This document shows, piece after piece, positions 1 to 10,387 of a stretch of 64,000 bases of DNA (within the stretch, counting starts at the first letter, position 1; the number at the start of each line of letters is the position of its first letter). The stretch is from assembly GCF_000515335.1 (NCBI RefSeq), contig NZ_KI911563.1, positions 2,062,056-2,126,055 on the forward strand, in the 5' to 3' direction. The notes under the pieces are model-generated. The model saw nothing but the letters and a program-made list of their open reading frames with translations, had not been told where the DNA came from and did not search any database. The DNA comes from Cohnella panacarvi Gsoil 349 (lineage in GTDB: Bacteria > Bacillota > Bacilli > Paenibacillales > Paenibacillaceae). The position numbers and the translations under genes are program-made.

Positions 1-233
1 TTAACGGCGGCGCAGATCGCGTTTGGATAACCGTGAAACCCTTTTTGCCCCGGGTAGGCGCCGCGTTCCTTCATGAATCGATCGGCGAAAGCGTCAAGCT
101 CCAGCGTCGTTATTCCCGGCCTCACCCTTCGCCCTAGCTCGTGTCGCAGCTCCGCGGCCAATCTGCCGACGACAGCCATCTGATCGATTTCGTCCCGAGA
201 CCGGATCGGAATCGCTCGTTTGACTTTTCCCAC
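1..233 (-). CDS. map: Type I methionine aminopeptidase, N-terminal part
   Basis: The gene runs off the left edge, so only about 77 N-terminal residues are visible. They match the opening of type I methionine aminopeptidases: an IRSRDEI-like start helix, a GITTLEL segment, and the PGQKGFHGYPNAIC stretch that precedes the first metal-binding region. The family removes the initiator methionine from nascent proteins in the cytosol. The metal ligands lie outside the window and cannot be checked. A GTG start at 231-233 is preferred because a GGAGGAGGGG ribosome site lies just upstream; the ATG inside that region is out of frame. Confidence 0.85.
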   Translation of the reverse strand, partial: MGKVKRAIPIRSRDEIDQMAVVGRLAAELRHELGRRVRPGITTLELDAFADRFMKERGAYPGQKGFHGYPNAICAAV

Positions 234-381
234 CGCATCCCCTCCTCCATGCACGCGTATGCGCTTCTCGCCACTATTGTATGCGGGAGCTAGCGCCGGA
301 CGAGCTACCCGCGCGAAAAAAAGAACCGTCAATCGCAAGACCTTGCGGTCTCGGATTGCCAGTTCAGCTGCCCGCTCTTGG

Positions 382-570
382 TTAAGAGGCGGGAGTATTT
401 AACTTGACCAGCTCGCGTTCCACGATGACGGTCAACTCGTCTTCATATCCTCCGGTAATTCTGTACTTGCGGATGTAATCCTTAACGAATTTGCGCGGAT
501 CCTTGGGGCGGAAAATTCTAGTCAGTTCTCGCAAACTTTCCTGAACTTCGTTGTGGCTGCGTTTGGCCAT
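382..570 (-). CDS. Small conserved hypothetical protein (62 aa)
   Basis: The 62-residue product starts MAKRSHNEV and is rich in charged residues, with no membrane segment and no cysteine pair. I do not recognise a named family. The ATG at 568-570 is chosen because GGGAGGGA sits seven bases upstream; an in-frame extension to 651 has no ribosome site. A promoter-like TTTAAC-17 bp-TATAAT at 721-749 would give a leader of about 145 bases. The function is unknown. The basic helical composition would fit a small nucleic-acid or protein partner, but that is speculation. Confidence 0.7.
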   Translation of the reverse strand: MAKRSHNEVQESLRELTRIFRPKDPRKFVKDYIRKYRITGGYEDELTVIVERELVKLNTPAS

Positions 571-720
571 GCAATTCCCTCCCAGCGGAATGGATTCCGG
601 GCAAGCATTCTCCCGGAGCGGATCTTGTGTTGCTCCACCCGGAGAACCCATTCGGGTTCAACTTTCACCTTCGTCGATTCGCTGCCGCATGCCTGCGACT
701 TAAATATCCTGCATTTTCTG

Positions 721-749
721 ATTATACCATTTAACGGACAGGTGTTAAA
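721..749 (-). promoter_or_regulatory. SigA-type promoter for the 62-aa protein
   Basis: On the minus strand a -35 box TTTAAC (744-749) and a -10 box TATAAT (721-726) are separated by 17 bp. It is the only strong promoter match upstream of the 62-aa gene. Confidence 0.55.
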
Positions 750-753
750 GATA

Positions 754-791
754 AACCTTGGGATTTGGGTTGCCCGTATGCAGCCAAGGTT
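754..791 (-). terminator. Hairpin behind the FHA gene
   Basis: A perfect 8-bp stem (AACCTTGG/CCAAGGTT) around a 22-base loop lies five bases past the FHA gene's stop. It is followed on the minus strand by TATCTTT, so it is a weak terminator candidate. Confidence 0.45.
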
Positions 792-796
792 TCGGA

Positions 797-1585
797 TCAA
801 CCGCCAGCCCTTACTTCGAATGAATGGGACGAGCCCGACAAGGAGAACCGGTCGCCGTCTCGAAGCTCGTACTGTTTGCCCGGCTCCAGTCGGACGCCGC
901 TCGCGAGGAACGTGCCGTTAGAGGAACCGTGATCCTCCAGCAGAAATATCTTCTCCTCCGGAACGTATCTAACCGTGCAATGCCGACGGCTTACTTCCCC
1001 TGCTTCATAAGGAAACACGACGCCGCATTGTCCCGCGTCCCTGCCGATCAGAAGCCGGCGATCCAGCTTATAACTCACGCCCGCATGCTCTCCCACGATG
1101 CCGCACAATCGAGGCTCGCTGTCGCGAGCGGGCAACGCCGCACCGGGCGAATCCAGTATCCTCGTTATCGGAATCGTATAGTCCGTCAAGGGATCATCCT
1201 CTTCGTACTCGGGCGCGGACGCCGACTCTTCCTCGAACGTCTCCGCATAGGCTTCGCCCTGATCGTCGTCTTCGTCGTTAGCGGAAACCCGCTGTTGTCC
1301 GCTCATCGCTTTGCCTTTGGCGGTCATTTGCAGAAAGGCGATGACCGCGCCGACGGCTGCCGCGATACCGAGACCAAGCGCCGCGAGCAGCGGCAGCGTT
1401 CCGACGGTAACTTGCGTCGCGGCAGCGGAAGCCGCCCCTGCCGCCGAGGCATGTACCGGCGCCGCGTTAAGTCCGATGAACGCGAAGGACATCGCGCCGA
1501 TCGTCCTCCAATCGCGAAGAAGCTTCCCCCTTCGCTTACCGATTCGCCCCCTCCTCTCTATTCGTTTATTTCGGCTGACCGTCAC
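797..1585 (-). CDS. FHA-domain membrane protein
   Basis: The protein has about 262 residues. A basic N-terminus is followed by one or two hydrophobic segments (about residues 30-47 and 62-87), an acidic linker (about 104-132) and a C-terminal forkhead-associated domain (about 175-255). The FHA signature is complete: GR at 181-182, SRRH at about 199-202 and SSNGT at about 221-225. FHA domains bind phosphothreonine peptides, so the cytosolic tail should recognise a Ser/Thr-kinase substrate; no kinase lies nearby. A GTG start at 1585 is preferred over the ATG at 1600, because the GGAGGTG ribosome site overlaps that ATG and is well spaced for the GTG. A promoter and cre-like site lie just upstream. 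Confidence 0.8.
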   Translation of the reverse strand: MTVSRNKRIERRGRIGKRRGKLLRDWRTIGAMSFAFIGLNAAPVHASAAGAASAAATQVTVGTLPLLAALGLGIAAAVGAVIAFLQMTAKGKAMSGQQRVSANDEDDDQGEAYAETFEEESASAPEYEEDDPLTDYTIPITRILDSPGAALPARDSEPRLCGIVGEHAGVSYKLDRRLLIGRDAGQCGVVFPYEAGEVSRRHCTVRYVPEEKIFLLEDHGSSNGTFLASGVRLEPGKQYELRDGDRFSLSGSSHSFEVRAGG

Positions 1586-1623
1586 CTTGAACACCTCCAT
1601 CCCGATCCGGCAACTAAATGGAT

Positions 1624-1645
1624 TGTAAACGCTTTCTTAATTATA
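1624..1645 (-). promoter_or_regulatory. -10 box and cre-like site upstream of the FHA gene
   Basis: The minus strand shows TATAAT at 1640-1645, immediately followed by AGAAAGCGTTTACA (1624-1637). This differs at one position from a canonical Bacillus catabolite response element (TGAAAGCGTTTACA). Its place at the presumed transcription start would fit CcpA repression. No clear -35 box is seen. Confidence 0.4.
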
Positions 1646-1754
1646 CAGCGTACGGAGAAAATTTGCATCACATGGGTTTAGTATAGCGAATGAACGCCGG
1701 CCCATCAACGAAGTTCAACCAAATTTTAGCAATCCTTAAGGTTGTTCCTCCTCC

Positions 1755-1964
1755 TTGAAAAAATTGAATCTTCGTCGGGCTCGACTTTACTCACCCTTGA
1801 AAAAATTGAATCTTCGTCGGGCTCGACTTTACTCACCCTTGAAAAAATTGAATCTTCGTCGGGTTCGACTTTACTCACCCTTGAAAAAATTGAATCTTCG
1901 TCGGGCTCGACTTTACTCACCCTTGAAAAAATTGAATCTTCGTCGGGCTCGACTTTACTCACCT
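1755..1964. repeat. Tandem array, five copies of a 42-bp unit
   Basis: Five near-identical 42-bp units begin at 1755, 1797, 1839, 1881 and 1923. They differ by single substitutions (for example GGGTTCG for GGGCTCG in the third). Each contains a small dyad GTCG/CGAC around GGCT. On the minus strand the array starts inside the fadD end: the fadD stop codon TAA (1955-1957) is part of the unit GGTGAGTAAAGTCGAG. The unit is a multiple of three and is open on both strands, but no coding role is supported. A diverged single copy lies at 63481-63521. Confidence 0.95.
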
Positions 1965-3622
1965 TTTAATTTCCGCCTCAGTACTTTGCCGATGATCGAT
2001 AGCGGCAGGCTGTTCCGAAACTCGTATTCCTTGGGCACTTTATAGGCGGCCAGACGGTCGCGGCACCAACGGTCGAGCTGCATGGCCGACGTTTGCCAGC
2101 CGTCCTTAAGCACGATATAAGCTTTGACGGTCTCGCCCCGGTATTCGTCGGGAACGCCTAACACGGCCGCCTCCTTGATCGCGGGATGCTCGAACAATAC
2201 TTCCTCGACTTCTCTCGGGTATACGTTAAAGCCGCCTGCTATGATCACGTCCTTCATTCGGTCCATAATCGTGAAAAACCCGTCCTCGTCCATCGTGCCC
2301 AGATCGCCGGTACGCAGCCATCCGTCCTGCAGAACCGCCGCGGTATCCTCGGGTTTGCCCCAATAACCCGCCATGACCTGAGGCCCTTTAACCGCGAGCT
2401 CGCCCAACTCTCCGATTGGCAACGGATCAAGGCTGTCTTGACCGACGATGCGCGCGTCCGTATCGGGGAGAGGCACCCCGATCGTTCCGTTCTTGCGTCG
2501 TCCCCTGATCGGATTGCAATGGGTCACGGGAGACGCTTCCGTTAGGCCGTAGCCTTCGATTAACTTGCCGCCGGACAACTGTTCGAATCGCTCCTGCACT
2601 TCCCGCGGCAGCGGCGCGGCTCCGCTTACGCACAGATTGATGGAGCTTAAGTCCGTTATGTCCAATCCCGGAGCGTTCAACAGCGCGATGTACATCGTCG
2701 GCGCTCCCGGGAACACCGTCGGCTGCCGCCGGCGAATCGTATCCAGTACCATTGTCACATTGAATCTCGGCACGAGCACGAGCGAGCTTGCCTGGTAGAC
2801 GCTTTGATTGAGCAATACGGTCATTCCGAACACGTGGAACAGCGGCAGCGCGGCCAAGTACCTCTCCTTGCCTCGCCGTAAACCCGTGCACCATGCCGCT
2901 GCTTGCATCGTATTAGCCAGCAAGTTCGCGTGCGACAGCATAACGCCTTTCGGCGCTCCGGTCGTCCCCCCCGTATATTGAAGCATCGCGATGTCGCGTT
3001 CCGCGTCCACTTCCGCGCATACCGGCGTTTCTTTGCCTTGACGCAGCCAACGGGTCCATCGAACGACGGCGGAATCGCCGTAATCGACTTGCAGATTCGG
3101 ATGTTCTTGGCGTCTCTTGATCGGGTACAGCCAGCTTTTGGGAAAAGGGAGCGCGTCCGCCAGCGAAGCGACGACGATACGTTCCAATGGCGTTCCCTTC
3201 CTCGCTTCCTGTACTCGAGGCATGAGCAAATCGAGGACGACTATAACGCGCGCGCCCGAATCCATCAACTGCGCGTGCAGCTCCCTTCCCGTGTACAGAG
3301 GGTTCGTCTGCACGACCGTCGCTCCGGCCATTAACGCACCGTAATAGGAAACGACCGCTTGCGGGCAATTCGGGAGCATGATCGCCACCCGTTCGCCCTT
3401 GGCGATCCCCATGGTTTGAAGCGAATGGGCCATTCTTCGGCATTGTGCCAGCAGCTCGGCGTAGGTCGTCGTCTTTCCCATGAAATCCAGCGCCTCATGG
3501 CGCGGATAGTCGGCAGCCGCCTGCAGCAGCAGTCGCGCGACGTTCGTCTTCGGATACGTCGCCGTCAGCGGTACGTCCAACGGATAATAGCGGAGCCAAG
3601 GCTTGTCGTTCGTCTCGCTCAT
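1955..3622 (-). CDS. fadD: Long-chain fatty-acid--CoA ligase
   Basis: The 555-residue protein belongs to the AMP-forming acyl-CoA synthetases. The P-loop motif YTGGTTGAPKG is at about residues 216-226, a GYGLTEASPVTH motif lies in the middle, and the C-terminal hinge region contains DRMKDVIIAGGFNVYPREVE. It activates fatty acids with ATP and CoA at the inner face of the membrane, the entry step of beta-oxidation. The ATG at 3620-3622 follows AAGGGG, which overlaps the region just after the fadE stop; the 12-bp gap suggests coupling. It is the last gene of the minus-strand fad group, and its stop codon lies inside the first unit of the 42-bp array. Confidence 0.93.
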   Translation of the reverse strand: MSETNDKPWLRYYPLDVPLTATYPKTNVARLLLQAAADYPRHEALDFMGKTTTYAELLAQCRRMAHSLQTMGIAKGERVAIMLPNCPQAVVSYYGALMAGATVVQTNPLYTGRELHAQLMDSGARVIVVLDLLMPRVQEARKGTPLERIVVASLADALPFPKSWLYPIKRRQEHPNLQVDYGDSAVVRWTRWLRQGKETPVCAEVDAERDIAMLQYTGGTTGAPKGVMLSHANLLANTMQAAAWCTGLRRGKERYLAALPLFHVFGMTVLLNQSVYQASSLVLVPRFNVTMVLDTIRRRQPTVFPGAPTMYIALLNAPGLDITDLSSINLCVSGAAPLPREVQERFEQLSGGKLIEGYGLTEASPVTHCNPIRGRRKNGTIGVPLPDTDARIVGQDSLDPLPIGELGELAVKGPQVMAGYWGKPEDTAAVLQDGWLRTGDLGTMDEDGFFTIMDRMKDVIIAGGFNVYPREVEEVLFEHPAIKEAAVLGVPDEYRGETVKAYIVLKDGWQTSAMQLDRWCRDRLAAYKVPKEYEFRNSLPLSIIGKVLRRKLKGE

Positions 3623-3634
3623 GAGGATCGCCCC

Positions 3635-5413
3635 TTAGAATCCGACATATTGCTCGGCCGATATGACGCGCGCAGCGATGCGTCTGCGAAGCGCCGTTAC
3701 GTCTCCGGAATCGAACTTCAACAACCGCTTCAACACGGATAAATGCAGGCGGAGGTTTTCTCCGGAGACCAGCCCCGCGAGGAGCTGCCGCGCCCGTCGT
3801 CCCGCCTTCTCCAGCGCCTCTTCGGCGAACAGAGACGTCATATCGATGGCTAGGCTAGCGTCGTCAGGATGTCTACCCTGCAGCTTGCGGGCTCGAAGCA
3901 AGGCGCTTTCGAGCGCGTACAGCTCGATCATGGCGTCCGCGAGTGAAGCGACGATCTCTTGCTCGCGATCCATCCGCAGCCCGTGCGTCTGAATGGCGAG
4001 GCCGCCTACCATAAGGAATACTTTCTTGAGCGCCGTCACGATCGCCGTCTGTTGGGCCAGCGGTCCCGTTGCCGGCAGGGCGGCGATCGTCGGGTTGAGC
4101 AATTCTTTCTGAACTTCCTGCGCTTTGGCGATCAACGGCAGCTCGCCTTTGAGCGCCCTTCTGATGAGCGTAGCCGGGATGAGCAGCCGATTGATTTCGT
4201 TCGTCCCTTCGAATATCCGGTTAATCCGCGAATCGCGGTATAAGCGTTCGATTTTATATTCCTGGATGTAGCCGCAGCCGCCGTGAATTTGAACGCCTTC
4301 ATCGACGATGCGGTCCATCGCCTCGGAAGCGAACACTTTGTTGATGGAGCATTCCAGGGTATATTCGGCGACGGCTTTGGCCACCTCGATCCCGCCGTCA
4401 GAATGGTTTGGATTGGCGACCGCCAGCGCGTCGTCAATTAGCCCGGCCGTTCGGTAGACCATGCTTTCCGTCGCGAACGCGAGCGTGTTCATGTCCGCCA
4501 GCTTCGCAGCGACAAGCGGAAACGCCGATATCGGCTTGCCGAATTGTTTGCGCGTATTCGCATAGGCCGAAGAGAGCCTGATCGCTTCCTTCATGCCGCC
4601 GAGACAGCCGGCAGCCAACTTGAACCGGCCGATGTTGAGCACATTGAACGCGATGAGATGCCCTTTGCCGACTTCGCCGAGCAGTTGGCTCGCGGGGACG
4701 GGCGCATCCTCGAAAAACAGCGGTCTGGTGGAAGAACCTTTAATGCCCATCTTGCGTTCCTCCGGTCCGACGGAGAAGCCCGGCGTATCCCGCTCGACGA
4801 TAAAAGCGCTGAAATGCGCGCCGTCCACCTTGGCATAGACGATGAACACGTCAGCGAACCCTGCGTTCGTAATATATTGCTTGGAGCCGTTAAGCACATA
4901 GTGCGCCCCGTCCTCCGACAGCGTCGCCGTCGTGCGGGCGCCAAGCGCGTCCGAGCCCGAACCCGGCTCCGTCAAGCAATAAGCCGCGATGCGCGTCCCG
5001 GCCGCCAAGTCCGGCAACCAACGTTCCTTCTGCTCATCCGTCCCGAAAAATACGATCGGCAGCGTACCGATCCCGGTATGCGCGCCTATCGTCAGAGCAA
5101 ACGACGAAGCCGGCGACAACGTCTCCGACAGAAGCGTCGTGCTCACCTTGTCGAGGCCGAGCCCCCCGTACGCTTCGGGCACGTCCGCGCCGAGCAAACC
5201 GATCTCCCCCGCTTTGCGCATCAACTGGACGGTTAGTTCGTAATCGAGCTTCTCGATCGCTTCGTCTCGCGGCCCGACATCCCGTTCGACGAACGCGCGA
5301 ACGGCGTCCGCCAGCATGCGCTGTTCCTCCGTGAAGTCCTCGGGCGTCACGACGTACTTCGGATCGGCATCCTCTACGATAAACCTTCCGCCTCCCCATA
5401 TCGGCGCACCCAT
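3635..5413 (-). CDS. fadE: Acyl-CoA dehydrogenase (FadE type)
   Basis: The 592-residue flavoprotein is longer than classical acyl-CoA dehydrogenases (about 380) and matches the Bacillus FadE group with an extra C-terminal helical domain. Visible signatures are CLTEPGSGSDA (about residue 165), the helical core with the ANTRKQFGKPI segment, and YRDSRINRIFEGTNEINR, which holds the family's FAD-contact and catalytic region. It oxidises acyl-CoA to trans-2-enoyl-CoA and hands electrons to EtfAB. The ATG at 5413 is chosen for its GGAGGTGG ribosome site; a longer open frame reaching 5692 is read-through into the fadA region. Order: fadA 35 bp upstream, fadD 12 bp downstream. Confidence 0.93.
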   Translation of the reverse strand: MGAPIWGGGRFIVEDADPKYVVTPEDFTEEQRMLADAVRAFVERDVGPRDEAIEKLDYELTVQLMRKAGEIGLLGADVPEAYGGLGLDKVSTTLLSETLSPASSFALTIGAHTGIGTLPIVFFGTDEQKERWLPDLAAGTRIAAYCLTEPGSGSDALGARTTATLSEDGAHYVLNGSKQYITNAGFADVFIVYAKVDGAHFSAFIVERDTPGFSVGPEERKMGIKGSSTRPLFFEDAPVPASQLLGEVGKGHLIAFNVLNIGRFKLAAGCLGGMKEAIRLSSAYANTRKQFGKPISAFPLVAAKLADMNTLAFATESMVYRTAGLIDDALAVANPNHSDGGIEVAKAVAEYTLECSINKVFASEAMDRIVDEGVQIHGGCGYIQEYKIERLYRDSRINRIFEGTNEINRLLIPATLIRRALKGELPLIAKAQEVQKELLNPTIAALPATGPLAQQTAIVTALKKVFLMVGGLAIQTHGLRMDREQEIVASLADAMIELYALESALLRARKLQGRHPDDASLAIDMTSLFAEEALEKAGRRARQLLAGLVSGENLRLHLSVLKRLLKFDSGDVTALRRRIAARVISAEQYVGF

Positions 5414-5448
5414 CGCGAGCCACCTCCTTATCCCGATGCGTGTTATTG

Positions 5449-6576
<1,128 letters not shown>

Positions 6577-6631
6577 CGCGTTCCCTCCCTTCGGGGGTAT
6601 TTTCCAGGACGGCGACTTCGCCTCTGTTACT

Positions 6632-8042
6632 CAACACTCGTACCCATTTAGAGGCCTCACAAACCTCTAATTTGCGGAAACCCAACACTCGTGCCCATTT
6701 AAAGGCCTCATAAGCCTCTAATTTGCGGAAACCCAACACTCGTGCCCATTTAAAGGCCTCACAGACCTCTAATTTGCGGAAACCCAACACTCGTGCCCAT
6801 TTAAAGGCCTCACAAACCTCTAATTCGCGGAAACCCAACACTCGTACCCATTTAGAAGCCTCTCAGGCCTCTAATTTGCGGAAACCCAACACTCGCGCCC
6901 ATTAAAGGCCTCATAAGCCTCTAATTCGCGGAAACCCAACACTCGTACCCATTTAGAAGCCTCTCAGGCCTCTAATTCGAGGAAACCCACCATCACTCCC
7001 ATTTAAAGGCCTCACAGACCTCTAATTCGCGGAAACCCAACACTCGTGCCATTTAGAGGCTTCACAGGCCCCTAATTCGCGGAAACCCAACACTCGGGCC
7101 CACTTAAAGGCCTCACAGACCTCTAATTCGCGGAAACCCAACACTCGGGCCCATTTAGAGGCCTCACAAACCTCTAATTCGCGGAAACCCAACACTCGTG
7201 CCCATTTAAAGGCCTCACAGACCTCTAATTTGCGGAAACCCAACACTCGGGCCCATTTAAAGGCCTCACAGACTCCTAATTCGCGGAAACCCAACACTCG
7301 TGCCATTTAGAGGCTTCACAGGCCTCTAATTTGCGGAAACCCAACACTCGTGCCCATTTAAAGGCCTCACAGACCTCTAATTCGCGGAAACCCAACACTC
7401 GTGCCCATTTAGAGGCCTCACAAACCTCTAATTTGCGGAAATCCAACACTCGGGCCCATTTAAAGGCCTCACAGGCCCCTAATTCGAGGAAACCCACCAT
7501 CACTCCCACTTAAAGGCCTCACAAACCTCTAATTCGCGGAAACCCAACACTCGTGCCCATTTAAAGGCCTCACAGACCTCGAATTCGCGGAAACCCAACA
7601 CTCGTGCCCATTTAGAGGCCTCACAAACCTCTAATTCGCGGAAACCCAACACTCGTGCCCATTTAGAGGCCTCACAAACCTCTAATTTGCGGAAATCCAA
7701 CACTCGGGCCCATTTAAAAGCCTCACAGGCCCCTAATTCGAGGAAACCCACCATCACTCCCACTTAAAGGCCTCACAAACCTCTAATTCGCGGAAACCCA
7801 ACACTCGTACCCATTTAGAGGCCTCTCAGGCCTCTAATTCGAGGAAACCCACCATCACTCCCATTTAAAGGCCTCACAAACCTCTAATTCGCGGAAACCC
7901 AACACTCGTGCCATTTAGAGGCTTCTCAGGCCTCTAATTCGAGGAAACCCACCATCACTCCCATTTAGAGGCTTCACAGGCCCCTAATTCGCGGAAACCC
8001 AACACTCGCGCCCATTTAACAGCTTCACAGGCCCTTAATTCC
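6632..8042. repeat. Tandem array of about 27-28 units of 51 bp between fadN and fadA
   Basis: The whole 1.4-kb fadN-fadA gap is one array with a 51-bp period (for example GGAAACCC at 6676 and 6727). Each unit carries an inverted repeat. The best copies have arms TTAGAGGCCT and AGGCCTCTAA around CTC (near 7815-7840); others have TTAGAGG/CCTCTAA. A variant unit with CCACCATCACTCCC is interspersed. A five-unit block is duplicated about 254 bp apart (around 7435 and 7689). Some units lack one C, so reading frames break. On the minus strand the array begins at the fadN stop (CGG AAT TAA against the unit's GCG AAT TAG). There are no unique spacers, so it is not CRISPR. Confidence 0.95.
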
Positions 8043-10380
8043 GCAGCGGCTTGCCTGTCGCCAGCATGTGACGCATGCGGTCTCGCGTCTGCCGTTCGCC
8101 GCACAGGCTGAGGAACGCCTCGCGCTCCAAGTCGAGCAGCCGCTGCTCGTCGACGATCGTGCCGGCAGAGACGTCACCGCCGGTCAGCACGCCCGCCAAC
8201 TTATTCGCGATCGTCACGTCGTAATCGGTAATATAACCTCCTCTTCGCATCGACTGGACGCCCAGCTTCAGCACCGCCGCGGCATCCCGCCCGCCTACGG
8301 CGATCTTCCGATTCCCGCCTTGCGGCGCGTAGCCGAGCCGATCCAGCTCAAGCACCGTCCGCTTAGCTTCGGAGATTCGCGACTCTTCCCGCACGACGAC
8401 TTTATCGCCGGGACGCCAGTACCCAAGCCGATTTGCCCCATAAGCGCTGTCCGACACTTTGGCCATGGCGATCGTCTCGAACAAGGCGGTCAGCGGCTGG
8501 CGAACGTCGTCCAAATTCGCCGCCTCCGCCCGATCCTGCGCGAGCGCGGCCGCGGCCAAGCATCCGCCTCCCGCGGGAATAAGCCCGACGCCCGTCTCCA
8601 CGAGACCGAAATACGTCTCCGCAGAGAACACGATCCGGTCCGCGGGCATGCATGCTTCCACGCCTCCCCCCAGCGTCATCCGATGCGGCGCGGCGACGAC
8701 CGGCCGGGCCAAAGTCCGCAGCGCGCGCATGCTATTCTGAAAATCGCCGATGATGAGATCGATTTCGTCCCATTCTTCGTTCTCCGCTTCCATCAGCAGC
8801 AGCATCAAGTTCGCTCCGACGCAGAAATTGCGCCCTTCGTTAGCGAGCACGAGCCCTCGCCAATTGCGATCCGTCTCGTCTACGGATCGGCGAATCGCCG
8901 CCAGAACGCCGGGTCCGATCGCATTGTTCGGAGAGTGGAACGCCAGGCAAGCCACTTCGTCTCCGAGATCGAACAAGCTGGCCCCGTCGCCCGCGAATAC
9001 GACCTTGCCGCTATCCTTCAAGAGCCGCAGCGATATTTCATCCGGCGGTTCTTCCGCCGGCTTATATTCTCCTTTCGCGAAATAAACAGATTTGCCGTCC
9101 ATCCTTGCGTAGAAAGACTTCGCTCCTCGTTCGAGCAACGCCGCAACAGGCGCAGGCACTGCTTTTCCCCGTTCCTCCAGCGAGTTCGCGAGCGTCTCCG
9201 AACCGAGGGCGTCCCATGTCTCGAACGGGCCATGCTCCCAATTGAAGCCCCACTTCATCGCTTGGTCGATCTCGCTGACCGTGTCCGCGATTTCTCCCAG
9301 CTTGTCGGCTGCATAGATCAGAGACGCTTCCAGCACGTCGCGGGCGAACGCGGCCAGCCGGTCGCCTTCCGCCGCTTGCACAATCGCCTGCAGCTTGCCG
9401 GCGGTGCCCTTAGCCATTCTTACCGCGTCCAACAACGGCGAGTTCACCCCTGCTCTCGGCACATAAGCCATCGTCGCAGGGTCTAGCGCCTCAATCCGGT
9501 CACCCGCCTCCTTCGCGTTTTTGTTTTTACGGTAAAACCCGCTGCCGCTCTTCTCCCCGATCCAACCTCGCTCGACAAGCTCTTCGACGATCCGGGGAGG
9601 AGCGAAAGCTTCCGCCTCGATCGCGTCGTCCGTATTCTCGCGCACGTTGCGGCACACGTGCAGGAACGTATCCAGCCCGACGATGTCGAGCGTGCGGAAA
9701 GTCGCGCTTTTCGGCCGCCCCATGAGCGGACCGGTAACCGCATCCACCTCCTCGATCGTAAGCCCGTGTTTCTCCATGGCGTTCAACGTAGCCAGAATCG
9801 AAAACGTGCCGATCCGGTTCGCGATAAAGTTGGGCGTATCCTTGGCGATGACGACCCCTTTGCCGAGCCGGTCCCGGCAGAACGCGGCCACCTCCTTGAC
9901 CAGAGTCTGATCCGTCTCCCGGCAAGGTACGACCTCTACCAGCTTCATATAACGAGGCGGATTGAAAAAATGCGTCACGACCGCATGTCTGCGCATCTCC
10001 GTCCCGCATACCGACACGATCGCTTCGATCGATAATCCCGACGTATTGCTGCTGACGACGATGCCCGGCTTCCAAACCGACGCGATTTTCGTCCATACCG
10101 AATGTTTAACCTCGAGCCTCTCCGACACGGCTTCGATCACCCAATCGCAGCTTGCGAGCGCGGCCAAATCCCGATCCAAGTCGCCAGGCGTTATTCGCGA
10201 TACGAATGCCGGATCATAGAGCGCCGCCGGCTTCGTATCCTTCAGCTTCGCAAGCCCCTTGGCCGCCAGCCCCTCCAGATCGAGCAGCAAGCAAGGGACG
10301 CCCGCGTTCGCCAAATGCGCGGCGATCGCCGAACCCATAACGCCGGCTCCGATCACCGCGGCTTTTCGTACGTTCCACAT
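8035..10380 (-). CDS. fadN: 3-hydroxyacyl-CoA dehydrogenase / enoyl-CoA hydratase fusion
   Basis: The 781-residue bifunctional enzyme starts with a Rossmann fold (VIGAGVMGSAIAAHLA, residues 9-24). The dehydrogenase NAD-domain motifs HFFNPP and ANRIGTF follow, and a C-terminal crotonase-like domain contains GRNFCVGANLMLLL and a GGGVEACMPAD segment. It hydrates enoyl-CoA and oxidises the 3-hydroxyacyl-CoA with NAD+. The domain order (dehydrogenase first) and length match Bacillus FadN. The ATG at 10380 lies seven bases after the fadF stop, with the ribosome site GGAGAGGTGAGG overlapping that stop, so translation is probably coupled. The stop codon sits inside the first unit of the 51-bp array. 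Confidence 0.93.
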   Translation of the reverse strand: MWNVRKAAVIGAGVMGSAIAAHLANAGVPCLLLDLEGLAAKGLAKLKDTKPAALYDPAFVSRITPGDLDRDLAALASCDWVIEAVSERLEVKHSVWTKIASVWKPGIVVSSNTSGLSIEAIVSVCGTEMRRHAVVTHFFNPPRYMKLVEVVPCRETDQTLVKEVAAFCRDRLGKGVVIAKDTPNFIANRIGTFSILATLNAMEKHGLTIEEVDAVTGPLMGRPKSATFRTLDIVGLDTFLHVCRNVRENTDDAIEAEAFAPPRIVEELVERGWIGEKSGSGFYRKNKNAKEAGDRIEALDPATMAYVPRAGVNSPLLDAVRMAKGTAGKLQAIVQAAEGDRLAAFARDVLEASLIYAADKLGEIADTVSEIDQAMKWGFNWEHGPFETWDALGSETLANSLEERGKAVPAPVAALLERGAKSFYARMDGKSVYFAKGEYKPAEEPPDEISLRLLKDSGKVVFAGDGASLFDLGDEVACLAFHSPNNAIGPGVLAAIRRSVDETDRNWRGLVLANEGRNFCVGANLMLLLMEAENEEWDEIDLIIGDFQNSMRALRTLARPVVAAPHRMTLGGGVEACMPADRIVFSAETYFGLVETGVGLIPAGGGCLAAAALAQDRAEAANLDDVRQPLTALFETIAMAKVSDSAYGANRLGYWRPGDKVVVREESRISEAKRTVLELDRLGYAPQGGNRKIAVGGRDAAAVLKLGVQSMRRGGYITDYDVTIANKLAGVLTGGDVSAGTIVDEQRLLDLEREAFLSLCGERQTRDRMRHMLATGKPLRN

Positions 10381-10387
10381 CCCGACC

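Noticed and set aside
1726..1969. Repetitive peptides encoded by the 42-bp array
   Set aside because: The frames consist only of repeat units, overlap the fadD end and lack a supported start.
6632..8042. CRISPR array in the fadN-fadA gap (and in the other arrays)
   Set aside because: Units are contiguous near-identical copies without unique spacers, and no cas gene is near.
8068..9486. Long plus-strand frame opposite fadN
   Set aside because: Basic, low-complexity shadow translation of a high-GC gene with no family features.
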